From: Thermococcus sp. AM4
GTDB taxonomy: Archaea; Methanobacteriota_B; Thermococci; Thermococcales; Thermococcaceae
Reading direction: 5' to 3'
NCBI RefSeq assembly: GCF_000151205.2
Contig: NC_016051.1
Coordinates: forward strand, 186,001-250,000
Length of the DNA: 64,000 bases
The number at the start of each line of letters is the position of its first letter. The stretch's first letter is position 1. A program made the position numbers and the translations under genes. Shown in pieces: positions 47,433-56,560 of the stretch. The notes beneath the pieces were generated by a model. The model had not been told where the DNA came from. It made no database searches and saw only the letters and a list, made by a program, of their open reading frames with translations.

Positions 47433-49505
47433 ATGAAGTGGGACGAGCAGGTAATCCTCATGGCTCCAAAGGACGTCATTCTCGAGGGCCTCGTTGAGCT
47501 CCTCTCCAGGGCGGGCTTCACCGAGCAGTCTAGGGAGTACAAACGGAAGGGCGGTCTTGAACTGGTCGTTCTCAGGGGGGTTCGTGAAAACCCCTTCACG
47601 GGCAGGGACGTTATGAGCGTTGCCTTACTCAGCGGAAGGGCAGATGAAAAGGCCCTGGAGGAGCTTTTGCCGGTAATAAAAGACTCCGGAGTTGTGGTAA
47701 ATCTGATCCCGGGCCTGGTTCTTTCAGAGGGAAGGGCGATAGGCCCAAAGGAACTTGCGGAGGTCTTCAACCGCTACTCGATCAAACCCCCTGTGAGCCT
47801 CGTTGAAAAGCTCCTGCCTGACGTCGTGGAGGGTGAGGAGGAAGGCTTAAAGGAGTTCGTGCTCGACGGCCCCCTGCTGGAAGAGGTTAAGCATGGAGAA
47901 CTGCTTGAGAGGGTCAAGAGGGTGCTGGGATACAGATACAAGATACCGGGGGAGCGCGTGCACCTTGAGAAACTCACGATAAAGCTCCGGCCCCTGTACG
48001 TGACATCCTGGACGCTGGGGGACGGTAAGGTAAGGAGATCCCTTGTGAACGGCGAGAAGGTCAGGCTAAACGCCGAGATCGGAAGGCTCAAGGGGCTCAC
48101 AATGAGGATCCTGCTCGAGGAGGACGGTAAGGTTCTTGCCTCCGGGCTGGAAGTTGAGGGGCCCGGGGCAAAGGGGGCCGAGGCACTTCTGAGGGAAGAA
48201 CTCGGTAAAAAGTACGATGACGTGAGGATCCTCGAGACCAAAAGGGCCTACGTGCCGGTTGAGGCTTTCATCGAGTTCTCGGCCGGAAGGAACCGGGGGT
48301 CAGCGAGGATAAGGCTTCCGAAGGGAGCTCCATCCGTTTCCCTCAAGAAACTGGAAGAGCCGATCCTCAGGGAGATCGTCTTGGAGCACGTTAAAGGGGT
48401 TACCGGTGAAAAACCGCTCAGCCTCACGGTCAAAAACGACAAGAGGCGGCTCCTTAGGGAGTTCATTGGAAAGACCGAGCGCTATCTTTTCGACGTTGCG
48501 GTGAACTCGTATTCCGGAGAGGTGGTTGCATCGACGATTTCCCTAACCGAGGAAGCGGTGCTGGCGATAGTTCACTCCAGATACCCCGGCGCAAAGGTCA
48601 TCGGCGTTGAGAGAAGAAGGGGCGTAACCCTCGTCGATCTGCTGGCGGATGGAAGCCTGTACGTTGTCAGGGTGAACTCCCTCACCGGTGAAGTTGAGGA
48701 CGTCAAGGCCCTCTACCATCCGAAGGAGATCCTGGAGGAGGGACTCAGGGAGCACGATGGCGTTGTAACTCCCGGTTCCCTCGATCTGGCCGAGTGTCAG
48801 GTTAAGAACCACGAGATCGTGAGGGCGGTTTTCAGGGGCGGCGACGGGATCGTTGAGTTCACGTACAACGGGCATAGCGGCGAGATAATTGAGTGGAAGC
48901 TGGAGATAAGCCAGGATAAGGCCCTTGAACTGGTCTCGTCCGCGTACCCGGAATTCAAGCCGGTTTTCACCGGCGAGTTTGGGGACCATTACATGATGAC
49001 CCTCGAGAGCGAAGACCGCATCCTGAAGCTGAGGGTTTTCAAGGACGGAAGGATGGAGAAGCTCGACGAGTTTCTCCGCGAGGCCGCCGTTGAGAGGCGT
49101 GCCCTCGAGTACCTCCGAGAAATCGAGCCAAAACCCGTCATAGAGAGCCTCAAGCTTGAGGAGAACTGGGTGGTTGAGTTCACGGGAACGAAGTGGACGG
49201 GAACGCTCGTTCTTCACAGATCGAGCGGTGAGCTCTTGAACAGGGAACTTAACCTCACCGAGAAGTTCATGGTGAAGAGCTTCCTCGGCATGATCGCGGA
49301 GGAGTACGGGGACAGCGCAAAGGTCGAGGTCGTTTCCCATCACGTTGAGGAGGGCATAGCCGGTCTGAAGGCGGTTGGGGAGAAGGGCTACTACTTCGCG
49401 AAGATCGACGTAAGGAGCGGCGAGATAATTGCCCGGGACTTCGTTCCCAAGGGATTGAAGTCGAAGCTGAAGCTCTCGCAGGTGGAGGGGAGATACGTGC
49501 GGTGA
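47433..49505 (+). CDS. Large protein with repeated PepSY-like domains
   Basis: 690 aa with no signal peptide or membrane segment. Residues about 1-130 form an alpha/beta domain (DVILEGLVELLSRAGF, GLELVVLRGVRENPF) resembling a restriction-endonuclease-like or restriction-system fold. The rest has repeating units such as LFDVAVNSYSGEVVAST, EEAVLAIVHSRYPGAKVIG, LYVVRVNSLTGEVEDV and VEFTGTKWTGTLVLHRSSGEL, the beta-helix-beta pattern of PepSY domains with SGE turns. Role unknown. ATG 47433 follows TGTGATGCCC and a TATA-like GTTTTATCC. The partner at 49510 starts 4 nt after it. Confidence 0.75.
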   Translation: MKWDEQVILMAPKDVILEGLVELLSRAGFTEQSREYKRKGGLELVVLRGVRENPFTGRDVMSVALLSGRADEKALEELLPVIKDSGVVVNLIPGLVLSEGRAIGPKELAEVFNRYSIKPPVSLVEKLLPDVVEGEEEGLKEFVLDGPLLEEVKHGELLERVKRVLGYRYKIPGERVHLEKLTIKLRPLYVTSWTLGDGKVRRSLVNGEKVRLNAEIGRLKGLTMRILLEEDGKVLASGLEVEGPGAKGAEALLREELGKKYDDVRILETKRAYVPVEAFIEFSAGRNRGSARIRLPKGAPSVSLKKLEEPILREIVLEHVKGVTGEKPLSLTVKNDKRRLLREFIGKTERYLFDVAVNSYSGEVVASTISLTEEAVLAIVHSRYPGAKVIGVERRRGVTLVDLLADGSLYVVRVNSLTGEVEDVKALYHPKEILEEGLREHDGVVTPGSLDLAECQVKNHEIVRAVFRGGDGIVEFTYNGHSGEIIEWKLEISQDKALELVSSAYPEFKPVFTGEFGDHYMMTLESEDRILKLRVFKDGRMEKLDEFLREAAVERRALEYLREIEPKPVIESLKLEENWVVEFTGTKWTGTLVLHRSSGELLNRELNLTEKFMVKSFLGMIAEEYGDSAKVEVVSHHVEEGIAGLKAVGEKGYYFAKIDVRSGEIIARDFVPKGLKSKLKLSQVEGRYVR

Positions 49506-49509
49506 TAGC

Positions 49510-50448
49510 ATGAGGGTGCTCGTTTACAGGAGGTACTCAAAGAGGTACGTGCTTTTCCTGTTCTCACTTCTTCTGCTCGTCGCGGTGATCATCCTCAAGC
49601 TCGCCCTTTCCGCGCCTCCTCAGGCTTCAGCTGCCTTCCGTGCCCTTGCAACGGCCCTTGTGGTGGTCTCCCTCTCGGTTTCTCTGTTCGCGGTCAGAAA
49701 CTACCTCGCCGAGGATCGTGCGCTCAAGGCCTTTCCAGATCAGATGATTGATGGAAAAATACCGTTCCCCACACAGGTTGAGTACGAGCTCGGTGTCTAC
49801 CGGAGCAGGGGAGAGTGGAAGAGGGGCGGAAGGGGAAGCTACGTAAGTTCACACTCTTTCGACGTCCGGTCGAGGGGCAGTGGATCGGTGATAGAGCTCC
49901 CGGAGGGGCCCTTCATCGTCACTATCAAGAGAAACGGCGACGGTTTTATGGAGTTCCCGGCTCTGAGAATTGTTTCCGGCCCGGCTAAGGATCTGCTCTT
50001 GCTCGTGGCAACAAAGGATGGGGAAGTTACCGGCTCGGGCAGGATAACACTCACCTGGGAAAGCGACGGGGCGGAGCTCGTGTTCGAGGGTAGGGGCAAG
50101 CTGATAGAGGGCAGGGTCTACGCGAGCCTCGTGAGGGCCCGGAAGGCCAAGGCTGAGATCTTCCATTCGGCACTTGAGTCGAACGTTTTCGGGCTCGGTG
50201 GGGGGATAAACTTCTCCTTTTCGAGGGAGCTTCTCCCTGAGGAGGACGTGCTGATAGTTGCACACCGCGCCATCTCTCCCAGGGAGCTCCTTCGCCTGCT
50301 CGTGAGGGAAAACCCCTTCGGAGGGGAGGGCTTCGAGTGCATCGCCGGTCACGGGAGGTACGGAATACGGCTCGCACTCGACGCCCCCATGAGGCCGGAC
50401 GTTGGCGAAGAGGGCCACTTTGAGGTGGTGTTAAAGAAAAGGAGCTAA
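49510..50448 (+). CDS. Hypothetical protein with two N-terminal membrane spans
   Basis: 312 aa. Spans at about 13-35 ([20 protein letters not shown]) and 45-63 ([17 protein letters not shown]) are followed by a large soluble, beta-rich region ([37 protein letters not shown]) with no recognised motif. It is coupled to the PepSY-like gene by 4 nt spacing, so the two probably act together at the membrane. Its end overlaps the convergent purA by 4 nt. Confidence 0.75.
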   Translation: MRVLVYRRYSKRYVLFLFSLLLLVAVIILKLALSAPPQASAAFRALATALVVVSLSVSLFAVRNYLAEDRALKAFPDQMIDGKIPFPTQVEYELGVYRSRGEWKRGGRGSYVSSHSFDVRSRGSGSVIELPEGPFIVTIKRNGDGFMEFPALRIVSGPAKDLLLLVATKDGEVTGSGRITLTWESDGAELVFEGRGKLIEGRVYASLVRARKAKAEIFHSALESNVFGLGGGINFSFSRELLPEEDVLIVAHRAISPRELLRLLVRENPFGGEGFECIAGHGRYGIRLALDAPMRPDVGEEGHFEVVLKKRS

Positions 50449-51464
50449 ATAACCTCTCTCCTGTCGATGATGTGCCCCAGCTCGGGCCCGGTCTTTATGA
50501 GGGCCACTGGAACTCCAACGCGCTCCTCTACCTCCTCCACGAACTCCTTTGCCTTTTTCGGCAGTTTGTCGTAGTCTGTCACGCCAAAAGCATCTTTGTC
50601 GTACTTGTCAAGCATCGTTAAAGCGAGCATCGTTGCCCCGTTGATCCTGGCGGAGTAGCGGGCGAACTCGAAGTCGAACCAGCCGACGCGCCTCCTCCTG
50701 CCTGTTACAGTCCCGTACTCGACGAGACCGAGCTTCTCCGCTTCCTCCTGGCTCATCTCCGTCGGAAACGGCCCGGCACCGACCCTCGTCGGGAAGCTCT
50801 TGAAGACGACTATGACATCATCAACCCTCGTCGGTCCCACTCCGACGTCGCTCGCTATCGCTGAGGCGGTTGTGTCCTTGGAGGTAACGTAGGGATAGGT
50901 GCCGTAGTAGAGGCTCAGCCCGAAGCCCTGCGTCCCCTCGATGAGGACGAGCTTCCCCTCGTCGAGCGCGTCGTTCACTTCCGCGGCAACATCCGTCAGG
51001 TAGGGCTCAAGCTCGGGAATATCCCTCGCGAGCCTTGCCTTCCTCATGACCCTGTCCGCGTTAGCCGGCCCGCAGCCGCTTCCCGTCGTCCCTATCTTCT
51101 CATGTAGGTGGCTGTTGGAGCGGTCGAGTTGCCTGTGCCTCTCCTCGATTATCGCGCAGCGGTGGTCTATTCCAACCCTCTCGGCGACTTTGAAGTCCCC
51201 GAGGTGTTCGAGTTCGTGGAAGAAAACCTCCGGGTCAACGAGAACGCCGGCCCCGACGAGGAGCCTCGCCTTGGTCTGCATGAAACCCGTTGGAAGCTGT
51301 CTCACCGCGTACTTCTTTCCGTTGATAAAAACGCTGTGGCCCGCGTTCGTCCCAACGCCGCCGCGCGCTATGACCTCGGGCTCGTCCTTCAGGGCGAGGT
51401 ACGCTATGATAGAACCCTTGCCCTCGTCACCCCATTGACCGCCAACGACTATGTAGCTCGGCAT
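50445..51464 (-). CDS. purA: Adenylosuccinate synthetase
   Basis: 339 aa, the short archaeal form typical of Pyrococcus and Thermococcus. It joins aspartate to IMP with GTP in AMP synthesis. The family signature [36 protein letters not shown] and the [21 protein letters not shown] loop are present. GGAGCC is upstream and TATA-like ATTATAAGGG lies about 35 nt before the ATG at 51464. Confidence 0.97.
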   Translation of the reverse strand: MPSYIVVGGQWGDEGKGSIIAYLALKDEPEVIARGGVGTNAGHSVFINGKKYAVRQLPTGFMQTKARLLVGAGVLVDPEVFFHELEHLGDFKVAERVGIDHRCAIIEERHRQLDRSNSHLHEKIGTTGSGCGPANADRVMRKARLARDIPELEPYLTDVAAEVNDALDEGKLVLIEGTQGFGLSLYYGTYPYVTSKDTTASAIASDVGVGPTRVDDVIVVFKSFPTRVGAGPFPTEMSQEEAEKLGLVEYGTVTGRRRRVGWFDFEFARYSARINGATMLALTMLDKYDKDAFGVTDYDKLPKKAKEFVEEVEERVGVPVALIKTGPELGHIIDRREVI

Positions 51465-51597
51465 GGCTCCTTACCAACGTTTAAGTCAAGAGGGCCCTTA
51501 TAATGCTTTCGAATTAGGCATTTTTGCGTCAATGCCTGAGGCGGAACACCTGAAAAAGGTTAAAACTCTTGAGTAACACCAACGGTTGGGGATCGGA

Positions 51598-52530
51598 ATG
51601 AGGAACAAGCTGATCGTCGTCACCGGCGGGGCTGGATTCATAGGTTCTCACATCGCCTGGGAGCTCGTCAAGGACAACGATGTGATCGTTATCGATAACC
51701 TTTACACCGGCAAGCCTGAGAACGTTCCGCCCGGGGCGAAGCTGGTTAAGGCCGATATAAGGGACTACAGCGCAATAGCCGAGCTGATAAGCCAAGCTGA
51801 CTACGTCTTCCACGAGGCGGCGCAGGTTAGCGTCGTTGAGAGCATTCGCGACCCTGTTTTCACGGAGGAGGTAAACGTTCTCGGAACCCTCAACATCATC
51901 AGAGCTCTCCTCGAAGGGCACGGAAAGCTCATATTCGCCTCCTCGGCCGCCGTCTACGGCGACAACCCCAACCTTCCGCTGAAGGAAACCGAACGACCGA
52001 GACCGCTCTCGCCCTACGGCGTGACGAAAGCTACCGCTGAAGAGTACCTTCGCGTTTACCACGAACTCTACGGTTTGCCCGTCGTCGCGCTCCGCTACTT
52101 CAACGTCTTCGGGCCGAGGCAGAGCTTTAATCAGTACGCGGGAGTGATAAGCATATTCATCAACAGGGCCTTGGCAGGAGAACCGCTCGTAATCTTCGGC
52201 GACGGCAAGCAGACGAGGGATTTTATCTACGTGAAGGACGTCGTCAGGGCCAACCTCCTCGTGGCCGAGAGCAGGAAAGCGAACGGGAGGGTCTTCAACG
52301 TCGCCACAGGAAGGCAAACGAGCATCCTCGAGCTCGCGATGAAAATAATCGAGATAACCGGGACGACGAGCTCGATAATCTTCGACAAACCGAGGCCTGG
52401 CGACATAAGGCACAGCCTCGCGGACATAAGCGAAATCAGAAAGCTAGGCTTTGAGCCGGAGTTTTCACTGGAGGAGGGGCTTAAGAAGACTGTCGAATTC
52501 TTCCGGGAAACTGGGAAACGTGCTGAGTGA
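51598..52530 (+). CDS. galE: NAD-dependent nucleotide-sugar epimerase, UDP-glucose 4-epimerase type
   Basis: 310-aa short-chain dehydrogenase/reductase. NAD-binding GGAGFIGSHI near the N terminus, the catalytic Ser in ASSAAVYGD and YGVTK with Tyr and Lys, RYFNVFGPRQ and FIYVKDVV. These fit the GalE/extended SDR group that interconverts UDP-hexoses for surface glycans; exact sugar specificity is not evident. ATG 51598 is preferred to the earlier frame start. The convergent DUF2341 gene ends 3 nt downstream. Confidence 0.92.
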   Translation: MRNKLIVVTGGAGFIGSHIAWELVKDNDVIVIDNLYTGKPENVPPGAKLVKADIRDYSAIAELISQADYVFHEAAQVSVVESIRDPVFTEEVNVLGTLNIIRALLEGHGKLIFASSAAVYGDNPNLPLKETERPRPLSPYGVTKATAEEYLRVYHELYGLPVVALRYFNVFGPRQSFNQYAGVISIFINRALAGEPLVIFGDGKQTRDFIYVKDVVRANLLVAESRKANGRVFNVATGRQTSILELAMKIIEITGTTSSIIFDKPRPGDIRHSLADISEIRKLGFEPEFSLEEGLKKTVEFFRETGKRAE

Positions 52531-52533
52531 GGT

Positions 52534-53964
52534 TTATCCGGGTGGTGAGGGGTAGAATACCAGTGCCCCATACCAGTGGCCAACTGTGACAGTCGGTTCG
52601 GGGGAGGCATGCTTCCTTATGGCTATCCAATCGTACTCGCTTGGGGTTCTTCCCGTTATTTGACCGAAGCCGAAGGGCCCGCTCATTACGTACGAGGAAT
52701 TTAGGGTGTACCCGACTACAAGAGTTCCATCTTGATACGTATATACTGTACCGTTTGAGTTTACGTAGATTTCAAATATGCTCCATGTGTTGAGGGAGTA
52801 GGGATTGTTTATATAATCCAAAACTGTCCCGCTTCCATTTATTATGCTCCTCCTGGTCAGGGCATCGTATTCGTTCAGGTTATTGTCGTACTCTATGGTT
52901 TCACCATATCCTATCCCGGAGGTTGTATTTATATAAATCGCGTAAAAAGGGCCCGGGGTAAAGCTAGTACTGCCAAAGGCAATCCACCCGTCAGGATAAG
53001 AAAGACTCGCATTCATTATAACTTCATATGAGGTGGGTAGGTTTATCTTGGTCCAAATCCACGTAGGGCTCCCATACGCCCACCACAATATTTTATAAAC
53101 ACCGCTCATGTAAAGGATCCCGCCACTCACTGAGGGGGTTCCATGGACGTTCCATATAGTTGTGTTTACGCTGGTTCCATCGAAGTCGTCGAAGAGCAGG
53201 AACGTCCTGTACGGGTCATTGTAGGATGAGTATGGATTGGTGCCACCGTAGTGCATGCACACCACAACGCTTCCACCCGCTGGTATGTAGGGAACCTTCA
53301 CCCAGATGATTGCCTGCTCGTTTGTGGAGTCCAGCTGTTGCACCCAATAATAGAGGGGACTTCCCGCGGATGTCGTGAAATATACGTTTGTCGAGTTGAT
53401 ATAACTCCAGAGAACGTCGGAGGTTGAGTTGAGGACAACCTTTAGGGTGTAGTTGTAGAGAGGGGTTATACCCGGGTTGTTTACGGCTATTGGATTGCAG
53501 ATATCCCCTGTAAACAATCCAGCTCCTATCTTCTTAACCACAAGCTGGAAACTGCCGGAACCGGAAACGTAGTCTGGAGAATTGAGAACGACGTGAATGT
53601 CCGAAACGTCGTAGATGCTGACTTGACTGGATGGGGAGACGTTGATCTCTTCCAGAGCTGGGAGAACCTGCGTCAAAGTTCTGCTCCAGACCGCTATTAA
53701 GTCCCCGCTCGAGTTGTAAAGCTTGACGTATATCGTCGTTCCAGCACTCAGGTTGTCGGCAAACATCAGTGTAACGTTCAGGATGTTATACGTTGCCGTT
53801 GAGATCCAGAAGTAGAAGCCCCCTGAACCCGTGGGGCTGTACACTGGTGTTGTTGAGCTTCCAATCCCCTGAACCTGAACGCTGATGTTGGGCACGGCTA
53901 ACCCGAGAACGGCAATGGCTGTGAGAATGAGCATCAGCACTGTTGCGGATTTTAGGGCCCTCAT
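52534..53964 (-). CDS. Secreted DUF2341/concanavalin-like domain protein, low GC
   Basis: 476 aa. Signal peptide (MLILTAIAVLGLAVP), then a beta-sandwich domain (NLSAGTTIYVKLYNSSGDLIA), a DUF2341 domain (YNYTLKVVLNSTSDV, LYYWVQQLDSTNEQAIIWVKVPYIPAG in segments, CMHYGGTNPYSSYND) and a LamG/laminin-G-like domain ending TVTVGHWYGALVFYP. These domains occur in carbohydrate-binding or adhesin-like surface proteins. It has no CGP-CTERM. AT-rich codons and many Tyr, Ser, Thr and Asn residues differ from the neighbours, suggesting horizontal acquisition. The ATG sits close to a TATA-like CGTTTTAAGACC at about 53988. Confidence 0.83.
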   Translation of the reverse strand: MRALKSATVLMLILTAIAVLGLAVPNISVQVQGIGSSTTPVYSPTGSGGFYFWISTATYNILNVTLMFADNLSAGTTIYVKLYNSSGDLIAVWSRTLTQVLPALEEINVSPSSQVSIYDVSDIHVVLNSPDYVSGSGSFQLVVKKIGAGLFTGDICNPIAVNNPGITPLYNYTLKVVLNSTSDVLWSYINSTNVYFTTSAGSPLYYWVQQLDSTNEQAIIWVKVPYIPAGGSVVVCMHYGGTNPYSSYNDPYRTFLLFDDFDGTSVNTTIWNVHGTPSVSGGILYMSGVYKILWWAYGSPTWIWTKINLPTSYEVIMNASLSYPDGWIAFGSTSFTPGPFYAIYINTTSGIGYGETIEYDNNLNEYDALTRRSIINGSGTVLDYINNPYSLNTWSIFEIYVNSNGTVYTYQDGTLVVGYTLNSSYVMSGPFGFGQITGRTPSEYDWIAIRKHASPEPTVTVGHWYGALVFYPSPPG

Positions 53965-54050
53965 TAATTACGGATATGGATCGAGGGTCTTAAAACGATT
54001 CCTCAAGGTTTATTAACCCAAACCCCGGAATATAACCGGTGGTCATTACG

Positions 54051-54626
54051 GTGATCATACCCCGGCCCATCGATCCCTCAGTGATCAGGAAGATCAGAAA
54101 GGAACTCGGGATAACCCAGGAAGAGCTCGCCAGAAAAGCTGGGGTTACGCAGGCGTATATAGCGAAGCTCGAGAGCGGCAGAGTCGATCCCCGGCTGTCC
54201 ACGTTTAACCGAATTCTCCAGGCCCTCCTTGAGTGCAAGAAGGCCCTCCCAAAGGCCCGCGATGTAATGTCATCCCCGGTTATATCGGTCAAGCCCTACG
54301 AAAAGGTCGAGACCGTGATAAAGCTCATGAACTCCCACAACATCTCCCAGATCCCCGTCATAAGCGGGAACAAGGTCGTCGGTTCGGTTACGGAGCGTTC
54401 CCTCGTCCGTCGAAGCCTCGAGTACGAGGACATCTACGACAGGAAGGTTCTTGAGGTAATGGACGAACCGTTCCCCATCGTGAACGAGGAGGAGGATCTG
54501 GAGGTCGTTAAGTACCTCCTCGAGGAGCACCCGGCCGTTCTCGTCCAGGACAGGACCGGCAGGATCGTGGGGATAATAACGAGGGTTGACATCTTCAAGG
54601 GCAGAACCGCTGCGGAAAGCCTTTAA
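54051..54626 (+). CDS. HTH (Xre-type) plus CBS-domain transcription regulator
   Basis: 191 aa. An N-terminal helix-turn-helix ([29 protein letters not shown]) is followed by two CBS domains (about 75-125 and 130-185: [32 protein letters not shown]) that usually bind adenine nucleotides or SAM. The pair is a typical ligand-sensing archaeal regulator. The start is uncertain: GTG 54051 (GGTGG 8 nt upstream) or GTG 54039. TATA-like TTTATTAACC is at about 54008. Target genes unknown; prefoldin follows 32 nt downstream. Confidence 0.85.
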   Translation: MIIPRPIDPSVIRKIRKELGITQEELARKAGVTQAYIAKLESGRVDPRLSTFNRILQALLECKKALPKARDVMSSPVISVKPYEKVETVIKLMNSHNISQIPVISGNKVVGSVTERSLVRRSLEYEDIYDRKVLEVMDEPFPIVNEEEDLEVVKYLLEEHPAVLVQDRTGRIVGIITRVDIFKGRTAAESL

Positions 54627-54658
54627 ACCACCCCTCCCAATTTCTGGAGGTGATTCGG

Positions 54659-55081
54659 ATGGAAGAGAACGTGAAGAAAAGGGAAGAGCTTGAGAAGCTC
54701 GCGTACGAGTATCAGCTCCTTCAGGCTCAGGCTCAGCTGCTGGCCCAGAACCTCGAGCTCCTGACCCTCGCGAAGAACGAGCTGACAGCCCTCAAGGAGA
54801 CCCTGGAAGGGTTGAAGAGCATAGACTCCGAGAACCCGGAGATCCTCGTGCCTATCGGGGGCGGTTCCTTCCTCAAGGGAACCATAGCGGACAAGGAGCG
54901 GGCTATCGTCAGTATCGGAGCTGGCTACTCCGCGGAAATGCCCGTTGAGAACGCCATAGAGTTGATTGACAGGCGGATCAACGAGTACGATACAGCTATC
55001 CAGAGAACCCAGGAAGCACTCAGAAGACTTGAGGGACAGCTTCAGGACCTGGCAAAGCGCGCCCAGTCACTCGAGAAGTGA
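54659..55081 (+). CDS. pfdA: Prefoldin alpha subunit
   Basis: 140 aa. Prefoldin (alpha2 beta4) binds unfolded proteins with its coiled-coil tentacles and hands them to the thermosome. The two long helices ([44 protein letters not shown] in segments) flank the beta hairpin region [15 protein letters not shown] and [12 protein letters not shown], as in the alpha family. ATG 54659 has GGAGGTGA 5 nt upstream. A separate prefoldin beta gene is not in the window. Confidence 0.96.
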   Translation: MEENVKKREELEKLAYEYQLLQAQAQLLAQNLELLTLAKNELTALKETLEGLKSIDSENPEILVPIGGGSFLKGTIADKERAIVSIGAGYSAEMPVENAIELIDRRINEYDTAIQRTQEALRRLEGQLQDLAKRAQSLEK

Positions 55082-55245
55082 TTTTTCCGTTCCATTTTCA
55101 AACCTTTGTAGAAATTCTAATTGTTCTTGATGGCTGGACTGGAAATGTTGGATTTATCCTAACGGGCTGGCCGAATATGTAGGCATTTATGTAGGTACAT
55201 GGTGAATTTCCAAAGAAAATCCTTTTGCCCTGGATATCTCGAACA

Positions 55246-55268
55246 AAAAAGCTTATATAGAGCTTTTT
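55246..55268 (+). promoter_or_regulatory. TATA box flanked by an 8-bp inverted repeat
   Basis: AAAAAGCT (55246-55253) and AGCTTTTT (55261-55268) are perfect inverted repeats around TATATAG. This strong promoter points to the right, but no plus-strand gene begins before 56561, so it should drive the structured RNA at about 55278-55435. Confidence 0.65.
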
Positions 55269-55277
55269 CTACCGTTT

Positions 55278-55435
55278 TGCGACTGAGTAATCCTTAAAAT
55301 CAGAATCTCGATAAAATTGGCGGCGATCCCACCCTTACCGGGGTGGCATGATCTTGGTGGATCAAATAAGGGGCTAAAACTCACGATCCGTTAGAATAAT
55401 GAAAGCTCAACTGCGTCCTTTTGTTTGCTTTTGTC
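55278..55435 (+). ncRNA. Candidate structured non-coding RNA between pfdA and a phosphoesterase gene
   Basis: Its own promoter lies about 25 nt upstream and T-rich stretches (TTTTGTTTGCTTTTG, 55420-55434) end it. The core, 55319-55390, is GC-rich against AT-rich flanks. Hairpin CCACCC/GGGTGG (55329-55334 with 55341-55346) competes with CCCTTA/TAAGGG (55332-55337 with 55367-55372), and a GATC/GATC hairpin (55350-55353, 55360-55363) lies between. No open frame or C/D or H/ACA boxes are evident. The rest of the 356-nt gap (55082-55245) has no gene; it contains a direct repeat TATGTAGG. Confidence 0.5.
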
Positions 55436-55437
55436 TA

Positions 55438-56091
55438 TCATTTCATTCGTATTTTTCCGAGATATATCCCTTCAGGTAGGAAAACGTCAACGTATTCAAC
55501 GTCCTTTAGAAACGGCACCATTCTCAGGCCCTCTTCGATGGGGAACCCCTCTATGTACGGGTTCACCGTCGGCAGCACGAGGTAACTTCCAACCCTCGCG
55601 AAAACTTTCACCTTTCTCCTAACTCCCCGATCCTTGAACACGTACGCGGGATGGATGTGCCCGAGGTAAACCTCCCTGAACTCGCCCTCCGGAAGCTGAG
55701 TGTGGCCGTGGAGGAACAGCATCCCGTCGAGGGTGAAGTACTGAACAACCCTGACGTCCCTGAAGGCCCCAACGGCATCCTCTATCCTGCCGTCGTGGTT
55801 TCCCTTCGTGATGATCGTTGGAATTCCTTTAAGCTCCGAGAAGAATTCCATGAGGATCTTTTTGAGCCCGAAACTGAGGCCCAATGGTTCCTTAACGTCC
55901 CCGAGGAGTATCAGAAGGTCAGGATCTTTCTCCACGATAAAGCCGGCGAGGAGTTCCTCAAACCTCGTTCTGATCCGCAGTCCCCGGGAGAACTCGAACC
56001 CGATGTGAAGATCCGCGAGGAGAAGGGTTTTTCCGCGCGAAGTCCGGAGCTCAAGTGAGAGGTCATTGAAAGAAAAGGGAGAAATCCCCAT
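55438..56091 (-). CDS. Calcineurin-like metallophosphoesterase
   Basis: 217 aa. Motifs of the dimetal phosphoesterase fold are in order: LLADLHIGFE, ILLGDVKEP, TKGNHDG, FLHGHTQLP and GHIHPAYV. This group resembles archaeal YfcE/ICC-like phosphoesterases (COG1407 type), often next to helicases; substrate unknown. The start ATG 56091 has GGTGGTGGT upstream, 20 nt after the L41e stop. The frame continues upstream but in a different frame from the L41e gene, so it is not coding there. Confidence 0.9.
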   Translation of the reverse strand: MGISPFSFNDLSLELRTSRGKTLLLADLHIGFEFSRGLRIRTRFEELLAGFIVEKDPDLLILLGDVKEPLGLSFGLKKILMEFFSELKGIPTIITKGNHDGRIEDAVGAFRDVRVVQYFTLDGMLFLHGHTQLPEGEFREVYLGHIHPAYVFKDRGVRRKVKVFARVGSYLVLPTVNPYIEGFPIEEGLRMVPFLKDVEYVDVFLPEGIYLGKIRMK

Positions 56092-56111
56092 ACCACCACC
56101 GGGAAGCGGGA

Positions 56112-56225
56112 TCAGATGAGACCGCGCTCCTTCTTCCTCTGCCTCTTGAGCCTGCGTATCCTCTTCTTGATCCACTTCCACCTCATCCTGCCCTTCTTCT
56201 TCCACTTCCTTGGACGCCTCTTCAT
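56112..56225 (-). CDS. rpl41e: Large-subunit ribosomal protein L41e (37 aa)
   Basis: ATG 56225 to TGA 56112 on the minus strand encodes 37 residues, mostly Arg, Lys and Trp: [16 protein letters not shown] at the start and ERGLI at the end. This single basic helix matches archaeal L41e. GGTGACGATC lies directly upstream and a TATA-like AAGCTTAAAAACC is at about 56258-56270. It is too short for ordinary ORF calling and is read from a different frame than the longer open frame that overlaps it. It precedes the metallophosphoesterase gene by 20 nt. Confidence 0.9.
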
Positions 56226-56560
56226 GATCGTCACCAGCTCCGGGTTCCCGGGAGGGTTTTTAAGCTTTTTCCCTTTGGCTTTTCCCCGCGTATCCTCACG
56301 GCCCTCTAAACCGGAAAAAGCCGCCCATCCATCCTTTTACAGTCGGCCGAACAAAACTGAATTCAAAGGCTCAATCCTTGATTTTTTCCGGTAAAACGCT
56401 CTATATTAACCAATGCGTTGAGATATAAAACGCACTCATGGTTTAATGCCGTTATCTTGGCTGAAAATCTAATTTGCCCTGTTAAAACCTTTTCAGCAAT
56501 CCCTTTCCTTCCACGACAACTTTATTTACTCCAACCGCGTAGGTGCTCAAGGTGGGAGAA
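56226..56560. other. Intergenic region between L41e and nitrilase
   Basis: About 335 nt. It holds the minus-strand L41e promoter near 56260 and a plus-strand TATTTACTCC element (about 56520-56530) before the nitrilase gene. The AT-rich middle contains a possible stem AACGC (56395-56399) with GCGTT (56415-56419) and a second copy of AAAACGC at 56427-56433 beside an isolated ATATAAAA. No convincing gene was seen. Confidence 0.55.

Noticed and set aside
48543-49511. A 322-codon minus-strand frame opposite the PepSY-like gene
   Set aside because: No ribosome site or recognisable domain; it is a shadow of the plus-strand gene, which shows the repeated units.
56092-56205. Acidic N-terminal extension of the metallophosphoesterase
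   Set aside because: It is an out-of-frame reading of the L41e gene (Glu/Asp-rich where L41e is Lys/Arg-rich), and ATG 56091 has GGTGG in front.
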